A stretch of 64,000 bases of DNA. It comes from an uncultured Lachnospiraceae bacterium. GTDB taxonomy: Bacteria; Bacillota; Clostridia; Lachnospirales; Lachnospiraceae. The position numbers and the translations under genes were made by a program. Below are positions 42,774-49,405 of the stretch, piece by piece. The notes under the pieces were generated by a model. That model made no database searches, was not told where the DNA came from, and saw only the letters and a program-made list of their open reading frames with translations. The number at the start of each line of letters is the position of its first letter. The first letter of the stretch is position 1. The stretch is taken from the NCBI GenBank assembly GCA_947626415.1, contig CANQSA010000006.1, positions 1 to 64,000 of the forward strand, written 5' to 3'.

Positions 42774-42902
42774 GTGTGAAAAAATCACACCGATGTGCTG
42801 ATTTTTTCACACGGCTATTTGTGCCGGAGCGTCCCAAATAGCCATGATGGCAGACGAGAAATCGCCTCCGCGAATTTCTCGTTCGGTAAACTTTGTTTAC
42901 CG
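42774..42902 (+). ncRNA. Intergenic element of four consecutive hairpins
   Basis: Four perfect or near-perfect stems in 129 bp: GTGTGAAAAAATCA / TGATTTTTTCACAC (42774-42812, 14 bp); GGCTATTTG / CAAATAGCC (42813-42843); ACGAGAAAT / ATTTCTCGT (42854-42882) extended by CGC / GCG; and CGGTAAAC / GTTTACCG (42884-42902). The first could act as a terminator in either direction. The block lies between precursor genes 1 and 2 only, and may be a processed RNA, an attenuation region or a small mobile repeat. Type is uncertain. Confidence 0.5.
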
Positions 42903-42940
42903 TGCCTCCTACGCGTAAACGTTCCGGAATGGAGGTTATC

Positions 42941-43249
42941 ATGAGTGAAAAAGAAATCGTAATCAGCGAAGATCTGATCAAAAAGGCTAAGACGGCAGGA
43001 ACGGTGGAAGAACTGCTTGCCATGGCGAAGGAAAACGGGTATGAAATGACAGAGGAACAAGCAAAGACAGCTTTTTCAAGGCTCAACAGTACGGGTGAAC
43101 TTGCCGATGATGAATTGGAAGCGGTTGCAGGAGGCGTCGGCTCCTGTGTAAATAATTATGACAAGTGCCCTTACTGCCAATCCTCTAGTATCATCTATTG
43201 GGATGACGATACTTTTTATTGTGCCCACTGCGACAGTCATTGGGTCTAA
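42941..43249 (+). CDS. Nif11-like leader precursor peptide 2
   Basis: A 102-residue precursor with the leader MSEKEIVISEDLIKKAKTAG...ADDELEAVAGG nearly identical to peptides 1 and 4, and the core VGSCVNNYDKCPYCQSSS with FYCAHCDSHWV. Two Cys pairs plus one extra Cys near the start of the core. The ATG at 42941 has GGAGG seven bases upstream; the longer in-frame reading from 42893 runs through the last hairpin of the intergenic element and is rejected. Confidence 0.85.
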   Translation: MSEKEIVISEDLIKKAKTAGTVEELLAMAKENGYEMTEEQAKTAFSRLNSTGELADDELEAVAGGVGSCVNNYDKCPYCQSSSIIYWDDDTFYCAHCDSHWV

Positions 43250-43269
43250 TAAATTGAGGAGGAAATAGC

Positions 43270-43497
43270 ATGAACGAAAAAGAAATCATAGTTAATGAAG
43301 ATCTGCTTGCCGATGATGAATTGGAAGCGGTTGCAGGAGGAAGTGGGGACAGCGGTTTAAAGAACTACGACAGATGCCCCTATTGCGGGGGCACTAACTT
43401 CAAGAAGGAACTCGTGGAAATGCGTGAACCTGGGAGGGTTTGGTATGAGGAATTTTATGTATGTGAAACTTTTTTTTGTAGGCATAAGTTTAAATAG
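43270..43497 (+). CDS. Nif11-like precursor peptide 3 with truncated leader
   Basis: A 75-residue precursor. The first residues MNEKEIIVNEDL match the other leaders and jump directly to LADDELEAVAGG, so the 41-residue Nif11 helical segment is missing in frame. The core (SGDSGLKNYDRCPYCGGTNF, then YVCETFFCRHKFK) keeps one CxxC and has CxxxxC in place of the second. GGAGGAAAT precedes the ATG. It may be a decoy, a poorly processed variant or a gene in decay, yet the frame and ribosome site are intact. Confidence 0.75.
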   Translation: MNEKEIIVNEDLLADDELEAVAGGSGDSGLKNYDRCPYCGGTNFKKELVEMREPGRVWYEEFYVCETFFCRHKFK

Positions 43498-43544
43498 GTT
43501 ATTCTAGTAATGAAGCGGTAAAAATTGTAAAAGGAGGAAATCAC

Positions 43545-43862
43545 ATGAACGAAAAAGAAATCGTAATCAGCGAAGATCTGATCAAAAAGGCTAAGACGGC
43601 AGGAACGGTGGAAGAACTGCTTGCCATGGCAAAGGAAAACGGGTATGAAATGACGGAAGAAGAAGCAAAGACAGCTTTTTCAAGACTCAACAGTACGGGT
43701 GAAGTTGCCGATGATGAATTGGAAGCGGTTGCAGGAGGCGGCAACTGTAATTTAAAGGATTACAACAAATGCCCTTATTGTCAGTCTTATGATATCACGA
43801 AGGTACTTTGTGGTTCTGATTCGCATTGGTCTTGTGCCGGTTGCGGCCGTAAATTTACTTAA
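43545..43862 (+). CDS. Nif11-like leader precursor peptide 4
   Basis: A 105-residue precursor with a full leader ending ADDELEAVAGG and a core GNCNLKDYNKCPYCQSYD ending HWSCAGCGRKFT, with one extra Cys between the pairs (KVLCGSDS). AAAGGAGGAAATCAC precedes the ATG. It is the last gene of the precursor array and is followed by a terminator. Leader DNA is almost the same as in genes 1 and 2 while the core differs. Confidence 0.85.
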   Translation: MNEKEIVISEDLIKKAKTAGTVEELLAMAKENGYEMTEEEAKTAFSRLNSTGEVADDELEAVAGGGNCNLKDYNKCPYCQSYDITKVLCGSDSHWSCAGCGRKFT

Positions 43863-43882
43863 TTTATTTCCTTAATGAAAGA

Positions 43883-43937
43883 GGGACTGTTGCATCAGCT
43901 AAAATATTTAGCTGGGCGACAGCCCCTTTCATTTTCA
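43883..43937 (+). terminator. Long terminator hairpin at the end of the precursor array
   Basis: GGGACTGTTGC pairs, with one mismatch and one wobble, with GCGACAGCCCC, enclosing a perfect CAGCTAAA / TTTAGCTG stem, followed by TTTCATTTTC. It lies between convergent genes and can serve both strands. Confidence 0.75.
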
Positions 43938-43947
43938 TACACACGCC

Positions 43948-46158
43948 TTAATAATCGAATATTGCCGGCGGCTCTATGTCGCTGTAGTCGTAATCCCAAT
44001 CTGCATCATATCCCGTGCCCGTCTCTTCGGCAATAAAGTGTGCCAGTTCAGCTAATTGTTCTTTTGAAACGGATGTGACATAATATTTGTGCTGATCATA
44101 GCTGTACCAATTTATGTTGACCAGCAATGTGATCGGTTTATCATCGGTAGTCGCTTCCCATTGCTTCAGGGTATTCAATAAACGATCCAGACGGGGCCGA
44201 TTATCGATTTCCAGAGTATTAAAGTAGGAGTCGCCTTCGGACTGCCATGGAATATCGCTGCCTTTCACGCCTCCCATATCTAAAGTGGTGAAGGCGACTG
44301 CAAAGAGCCCTTTGCCGCTGAAAGCAGTTTCCAGGGCTTTGTTCAATGCATCCATGTCCGAAGACAGGACGTCGGACTGCAGAATGAGATCCGAGATCAA
44401 CTGATAGGTCTTCGGGAATGTATACGGGGTGATCTCGAATTGTTCCCGATAAGCATGCAGCCCCACTTCCGTTGTAATCTCAATAGAATAAAGTTCGTAC
44501 CAGGAATTCGGGCTCCCCGATTCCGGTCCCAGGATATCCGTAAAATCATCATAGGATATCATAAACTGGAATACATCCGCAAAATCCAGCGCCGAGAATT
44601 CTTCCTGCAGGGAGCGGTAGATCTGCTGAAGCTGTTCATCGGATGGGCTCCAGTTTGATAGGTCGCTGCTAAAATATACGCCGGTATTGTTTTCCTCCAT
44701 ATCCGGCAAATGCAGGCAGTCCTGTTTGAATTCTTCGTTACTCTGATAGTATTCAAGCATTTTGGTTTTCAGAGCAGAAGCTACCGGAAGATAACGCCTG
44801 CAGGTCTGAAATCCGTTGTGAAATTCAATCGTCATTCTTTCCGTATCCCGATATTGAAAGCTATAATTGTCCGGATCGGTCTGATAGGTATCAATGCATT
44901 CTTTCCAGGTGTCCGATAAAGCCGATAATATTTCGGGATCTTCAATAGGGAATGTACTCAGCTTATTTTTTAAATAAAACTGATTTGCATATTCGTCGTC
45001 CCAGACAGTAGTGGCATAGTCGATCTCATCGGCAGTCCACAGATAGCTGCTTACAACAGACTGCAGCCCGACCATCGCCAGCAGCAGGATCCCGTTCATC
45101 GCCGCGATGATTACGAGGCTGCTCCAGGATCTCAGCAGGCTTTTGAAAGAACGGTTTGCGACCAGTTCCAGTACGATATAAGCAATCAGCGCAATGGCAT
45201 AGAAAATGATAATGGCGTCCATCTCATAGTAGTTGTATTGCATTCCCTCAAAGATCAAGACCAGCGGGACCGTACATATGATCAGGGTGAATCCGCAGCG
45301 GATAAAGGCCATGATCTTATTGTTAATAGCAGAAAAGCCGGCACATTCGCTTTTTCGGCGGATAAACAGCAGCATGGCGAAAATAATGTAAAGGATTCCC
45401 AAAACTGAAGTATACAGCATGCTGCCCACGGATGTCAGCACATTTTCCAGTGACATGGCATCGGAGGTCAGATACAGAAATGCGTTGACGGAGCCGAAAA
45501 CCGTATTATAGGATGGGTTCAGCAGCCAGAAATCGACGGAACGCACATAGGGGATTCCTGAGTTTGCCGCCATTATCGCTACCAGCAGCAGAAGCCGGGG
45601 CAGAAACAGGATGATTGCGCTTAAAACCAGATTGGTAAAAATATTGCCGGTCAGGGCCATGGCAATGCCGATCGCGCCGATCATCAGCAGTCCGGTCGCA
45701 AACAGACAGCCCATGTATAAAAACATGGAAGTAACGTTAAAGGTCACGTACTGATTATAAATACCAAGCAGGATCAGGGCCGCCGCCAGATTGGCTGCCA
45801 GCATGATCACCATCCAAGCCAGAATAGCCCCCAGAAATGAAAGATACAGGCATTTCCGCTTTACCGGTATGGCGTGATAAAAATCGCTCTTCGCGCGGTT
45901 ATTTAAAAAGTGAAACAGAAACAGCACCATCAGCGGCACGAATATAAAAGGTACGGCTGCGGTCAGAGGGCTGCTTTGCAGCGCGGAAAGGATTTCCACC
46001 TGAAAATCTTTTCCTGCCAGATCCATTACCGAGTTTGCACCCAGGACAAATATGATGATATTCAAAGCCAGAGGAGCGATCAGACCGATAAAGCCAATGA
46101 TCCGCAGCTGCTTCATACCCTGCCAGAACAGGCGGGGATTAAAAATATTCTGTGTCAT
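43948..46158 (-). CDS. ABC transporter permease with large extracytoplasmic domain
   Basis: A 736-residue membrane protein. About ten hydrophobic helices lie in residues 20-385 (for example FIFVPLMVLFLFHFLNNRAK, GCLFATGLLMIGAIGIAMAL), followed by a hydrophilic domain of about 350 residues (DUF6449-like position) with no further clear TM. It is the permease of the ABC pair with the ATPase just upstream (stop and start abut). Such YtrA-linked ABC systems are induced by cell-wall-active peptides in Bacillus; substrate here unknown. It is convergent with the precursor array. Confidence 0.82.
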   Translation of the reverse strand: MTQNIFNPRLFWQGMKQLRIIGFIGLIAPLALNIIIFVLGANSVMDLAGKDFQVEILSALQSSPLTAAVPFIFVPLMVLFLFHFLNNRAKSDFYHAIPVKRKCLYLSFLGAILAWMVIMLAANLAAALILLGIYNQYVTFNVTSMFLYMGCLFATGLLMIGAIGIAMALTGNIFTNLVLSAIILFLPRLLLLVAIMAANSGIPYVRSVDFWLLNPSYNTVFGSVNAFLYLTSDAMSLENVLTSVGSMLYTSVLGILYIIFAMLLFIRRKSECAGFSAINNKIMAFIRCGFTLIICTVPLVLIFEGMQYNYYEMDAIIIFYAIALIAYIVLELVANRSFKSLLRSWSSLVIIAAMNGILLLAMVGLQSVVSSYLWTADEIDYATTVWDDEYANQFYLKNKLSTFPIEDPEILSALSDTWKECIDTYQTDPDNYSFQYRDTERMTIEFHNGFQTCRRYLPVASALKTKMLEYYQSNEEFKQDCLHLPDMEENNTGVYFSSDLSNWSPSDEQLQQIYRSLQEEFSALDFADVFQFMISYDDFTDILGPESGSPNSWYELYSIEITTEVGLHAYREQFEITPYTFPKTYQLISDLILQSDVLSSDMDALNKALETAFSGKGLFAVAFTTLDMGGVKGSDIPWQSEGDSYFNTLEIDNRPRLDRLLNTLKQWEATTDDKPITLLVNINWYSYDQHKYYVTSVSKEQLAELAHFIAEETGTGYDADWDYDYSDIEPPAIFDY

Positions 46159-47064
46159 TTATTCGTCCTCCAATATCTTATCAAAATTATAACCAAGCGC
46201 TTCCACTTCATAGGTAAATACCTCTTCCAGAGTAAGCGGCAGAACATCTAATAAAATCGGCGTCATGCCCCGCAGCCGGTAGAGAACTTCTTCCTTCTGT
46301 CCTCGCACGATCAGGGTTGCGACCGAACCGATCTTCTTAAAGTTCATGATCTCGATATCCGGGAAAGAATCTTCCTCCAGCTCGCCGTTCAGGGCAATCT
46401 GTACCTTAAACAGGTTGGTCTTTAAATCCTGCACATCGCTTTCCAGAACGATGCCGCCCTTATGCAGCAGCGCCAGCTGGTCGCAGGTATCCTCCAGTTC
46501 CCGCAGGGAGTGCGAGGTAATGACGGCGGAGGCGCCCCGGTCCAGCACATCCTTGCAGATCAGGCTCTTTACTACGTTCCGCATAATGGGATCCAGCCCG
46601 TCAAAGGTCTCGTCAAAAAACAGATAATCCGGATTGGTCGCCAGGGAAAGGATCGTGGCGGCCTGTCTGCGCATTCCTTTGGAGAAGGAATTGACCGGCG
46701 CTTTGGGATCCAGCTGGAAATCCGCGGTCAGTTTTCTGTATTTTTCATAGCTGAAATGCGGATAAATACTGTGGTAGAAATCCGCCATCGTGTTCATATT
46801 GGAACCGGTCAGGAAAAACAGATCGTCCGGCAGAAAGCACATCCGGCTTTTCAATTTCGGATTTTCATAGATCTCCTCTCCATCCAGTTTGATCGTGCCT
46901 TCATCGGCGCGAAATACCCCGGTGATCAGCCGTAAAAAGGTGGACTTCCCGGCGCCGTTCGTGCCGACCATTCCATAGATACAGCCGCTCGGAATCGTGC
47001 AGCTGATCTGATCAAGCGCGGTAAATTTTCCAAACCGCTTTGTAATGTTGGTTGCTTCAATCAT
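46159..47064 (-). CDS. ABC transporter ATP-binding protein
   Basis: A 301-residue ATPase: Walker A GTNGAGKSTFLRLITG, Q loop region CFLPDDLFFLTG, signature SFSKGMRRQAATIL (a variant of LSGGQ), Walker B YLFFDETFDGLDP, switch His in VITSHSLRELED. It belongs to the YtrB/CcmA-type drug/peptide exporter ATPases. It overlaps the GntR gene by 8 bp and abuts the permease gene. Confidence 0.93.
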   Translation of the reverse strand: MIEATNITKRFGKFTALDQISCTIPSGCIYGMVGTNGAGKSTFLRLITGVFRADEGTIKLDGEEIYENPKLKSRMCFLPDDLFFLTGSNMNTMADFYHSIYPHFSYEKYRKLTADFQLDPKAPVNSFSKGMRRQAATILSLATNPDYLFFDETFDGLDPIMRNVVKSLICKDVLDRGASAVITSHSLRELEDTCDQLALLHKGGIVLESDVQDLKTNLFKVQIALNGELEEDSFPDIEIMNFKKIGSVATLIVRGQKEEVLYRLRGMTPILLDVLPLTLEEVFTYEVEALGYNFDKILEDE

Positions 47065-47425
47065 TACCGTAAACCTCCTTTATCAGTGACATAATCTTAT
47101 CCTCCCCAATGCCGGAGCGCTTCATCTCCGACAACAGCTGCTTAAATTCGTCCAGTCTGCTCTGCATATGCGCCGCAATAAATACCTCCACATCCGGACG
47201 GATGAAACAGCCCTTCCCCGGGACTGACTGAATGATATTGCGTCGGTCCAGCTCCGCATACGCCTTCTGGATCGTATTGGGATTGATGGACAGATCCAAC
47301 GACAGACTGCGCACAGAAGGAATTTGATCGCCGGGCTGGAGTACCCGGTTCAGCACATATCGCTCGATCTGCTCGATGATCTGTTCATAAACAGGCTGTC
47401 TGGACATTGGATCAATCTGAAACAT
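47057..47425 (-). CDS. GntR-family regulator, YtrA subfamily
   Basis: A 122-residue repressor-type regulator: winged helix with SRQPVYEQIIEQIERYVLNR, GDQIPSVRSLSLDLSINPNT and KAYAELDRRNIIQSVPGKG, and only a short C-terminal helix pair, as in YtrA. The ATG at 47423-47425 follows GGAGG; the longer reading has no site. It is the first gene of the ABC operon, overlapping the ATPase by 8 bp, and a near-consensus YtrA operator lies at its promoter. Confidence 0.92.
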   Translation of the reverse strand: MFQIDPMSRQPVYEQIIEQIERYVLNRVLQPGDQIPSVRSLSLDLSINPNTIQKAYAELDRRNIIQSVPGKGCFIRPDVEVFIAAHMQSRLDEFKQLLSEMKRSGIGEDKIMSLIKEVYGND

Positions 47426-47474
47426 CTGACCTCCATTCCGGAGCGCGTGCACACACTCCATATTACGTGAAATA

Positions 47475-47529
47475 GGTGTACTAGTTCAAGTAGTACACTC
47501 AATATATACAAAAAAATCGGAATTGTCAA
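47475..47529 (-). promoter_or_regulatory. Promoter and YtrA-type operator of the ABC operon
   Basis: Minus strand: -35 TTGACA (47524-47529), 17 bp spacer, -10 TATATT (47501-47506). Downstream is the inverted repeat GTGTACTA-N7-TAGTACAC (47476-47498), equal to AGTGTA-N13-TACACC, one base off the YtrA-class consensus AGTGTA-N13-TACACT. Binding there would block the start site, giving autorepression. Confidence 0.85.
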
Positions 47530-47540
47530 TAGCAATTCCG
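47510..47540 (-). terminator. Terminator of the SGNH gene overlapping the ABC operon promoter
   Basis: CGGAATTG (47518-47525) pairs with CAATTCCG (47533-47540). On the minus strand the stem is followed by ATTTTTTT, terminating the upstream SGNH gene; the same bases contain the -35 of the GntR promoter. Confidence 0.65.
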
Positions 47541-47572
47541 AAAATTTTTTTCACAGATAGTTTTTTATTGAC

Positions 47573-48439
47573 TCATTCATAATCAGCGGAAAAAGCAGTT
47601 TCCGCTTCTGCCCCTGCGTGTACTGCCGGATGGGTAATCAGATAATTGTATAGCTGCAGGCAGCCATCGCTGTTGTAATGCAGCCCGTCGCCCCGGTCAA
47701 ATTCTGCGGCCATCGCGTTGGAATCATCGGATACACAGCTGTCAATGGGCAGATAGTAAGCGTCCAGCTCTGCGGCAAGCTGTTGGAAAAAATCATTCAT
47801 AATCCGAATGCTGAGATTGCTTATGGTTGGATTCTCAGTTTCGTATGAAGCGGAGACCGGCAGCATTGCTTCGATAATGAGGTCGGAATCCGGGGACGCT
47901 GTTTTTAAGGAAACGATCAATTCCCGGAATGTCTCGGTAAACCGGTCTTCTTCCAGAAAACTGATGCCGTTAATGCCAAGCGCCACATAAATCCGTTTCG
48001 GCTTTCGGATTGCCGCGATCTGGTCAATGGTTCCATAGGCGCCGGTAACGGAATCATTCCAATAGCGTTCCATATAATCAATATGGTTAATGCCGTTTTC
48101 CGCAAAGGTATTGTAGTCGGGGATCAGCCCGTCCAGTGATAACGCCAGCGTTCGAGAATCCCCAAGAAACAGCGTATTATCCAGATAGGCCTCCGGGTCG
48201 TCCAGTGTGTAAACCGATTCTAAAATATGGGTATCAGAGTCTGACGCGGAAGAAGTAGAAACGGGAACCGTCTGCTGCTGACTGCCCGTGGTCTCCGTAT
48301 CTGATATATGCTCGGAGCGGGAAGCAGAGAGATTCCGGTAATCCGTAATGATCATTGCGGCAAGCACTGCGATGCCTGCAAGCAGGATAACGCCGCAGAT
48401 TATATTTAACAGTCTCAGTCTGGAATGTTCCTTCTTCAT
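47573..48439 (-). CDS. Membrane-anchored SGNH/GDSL-type hydrolase
   Basis: A 288-residue protein with an N-terminal signal anchor (about residues 8-32, LLNIICGVILLAGIAVLAAM) and an SGNH domain: block I LFLGDSRTLAL with the Ser, block III VALGINGISF with Gly and Asn, and the Asp/His pair in DRGDGLHYNSDG. Acts outside the membrane, probably as an esterase on a polysaccharide or lipid. GGAGG precedes the ATG at 48437-48439; an in-frame ATG 14 codons upstream lacks a site. Confidence 0.82.
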   Translation of the reverse strand: MKKEHSRLRLLNIICGVILLAGIAVLAAMIITDYRNLSASRSEHISDTETTGSQQQTVPVSTSSASDSDTHILESVYTLDDPEAYLDNTLFLGDSRTLALSLDGLIPDYNTFAENGINHIDYMERYWNDSVTGAYGTIDQIAAIRKPKRIYVALGINGISFLEEDRFTETFRELIVSLKTASPDSDLIIEAMLPVSASYETENPTISNLSIRIMNDFFQQLAAELDAYYLPIDSCVSDDSNAMAAEFDRGDGLHYNSDGCLQLYNYLITHPAVHAGAEAETAFSADYE

Positions 48440-48548
48440 AGCGCCTCCGTGAAATCGATTCGTATAGGAAAACATTAACACAGAATCGGACGGTTGTAAA
48501 TAAAATGAATTCTGAATTTCAATATTTGTTTTATTTTTCTTATTTTTA

Positions 48549-48557
48549 TGCTATAAT
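48549..48557 (+). promoter_or_regulatory. Extended -10 promoter of the duplicated-domain lipoprotein
   Basis: TGC TATAAT (48549-48557), weak -35, in a T-rich stretch divergent from the SGNH gene. Confidence 0.5.
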
Positions 48558-48619
48558 CTGTAACTGTGAGTAGAGTGCGCATTCGTGCCGGATATTGAAA
48601 AAGGGGAGGGGCAATCAAA

Positions 48620-49390
48620 ATGTTTGTCAAAGATGCCATGCGCTATCTGGTATGCGGAGCATTTGCGATGATGCTGCTGGGCGGCTGTTCCAAAATTGTA
48701 AAGGAAGAGCCGGTCACGACTTTGGAAACACAGAAAACACAGGAAAAAACGACAGAATACAAGATCCGTTTGATCAATCCGCGGGATTACATAGACGTAC
48801 TGACTGAATCCGAGACGGAAGAATTGAAACGGATCGTAGATTCCTACTGTCAGACAGAGAAGGGTTCCGATGATGTACGGAATATTCAGATGTGCTGCAG
48901 AAAAGAGCCCTATCAAAAACTGCTGGATCAGTCGGAGTATACTGTCAAACCGGGCCTTGCGATTGTATGTGAGGCAGAAGAATTTCGGGACGGGTATCTG
49001 GAAATGGTACGGTATGTGAGCCTGATCAGAGCTTCCTATCAGGAACCATGGATCGTGGCAGATGACGGCATTATAGAAGCGGATTTTGATCCAAGACCGA
49101 AAGACTATGTTATGGCTTTGACAGAAACAGAAATGGAAGATCTGAAGCAGTTCATTCAAGCGTACTATAAAACAGAGAGAGAGTATGTAACGGTACAGGG
49201 ATTGGAGATCTGTAAGGAAAATGCACAGTATCAAACTTTGCTTGATTTGACTGACGGAAATATGAAACCGGGCTGTGCGATCATATTTGAAGTGCGGGGA
49301 ATCCGGGACGGTACGGAGGAGGTACGGCATATCAGGTTAATCCGCACCTCGGACGCAGAACCATGGGAAGTAAAGGGTGAAGGACTGTAA
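48620..49390 (+). CDS. Lipoprotein with an internally duplicated domain
   Basis: A 256-residue protein with a lipoprotein signal (lipobox LLGGC, Cys near residue 23). The mature part consists of two related units, about residues 54-148 and 160-256: YIDVLTESETEELKRIV / YVMALTETEMEDLKQFI, YQKLLDQSEYTVKPGLAIV / YQTLLDLTDGNMKPGCAII, and SLIRASYQEPWIV / RLIRTSDAEPWEV. No family recognised. GGGGAGGGG precedes the ATG. It ends 15 bp before the PP2C phosphatase, so it may be a surface sensor or accessory of that system. Confidence 0.75.
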   Translation: MFVKDAMRYLVCGAFAMMLLGGCSKIVKEEPVTTLETQKTQEKTTEYKIRLINPRDYIDVLTESETEELKRIVDSYCQTEKGSDDVRNIQMCCRKEPYQKLLDQSEYTVKPGLAIVCEAEEFRDGYLEMVRYVSLIRASYQEPWIVADDGIIEADFDPRPKDYVMALTETEMEDLKQFIQAYYKTEREYVTVQGLEICKENAQYQTLLDLTDGNMKPGCAIIFEVRGIRDGTEEVRHIRLIRTSDAEPWEVKGEGL

Positions 49391-49405
49391 GAAATGGAGA
49401 GTATT

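Noticed and set aside
42445..43862. Precursor array as an assembly repeat or CRISPR-like array
   Set aside because: The units are protein-coding with distinct cores, unequal lengths and separate ribosome sites; there are no short palindromic repeats with uniform spacers.
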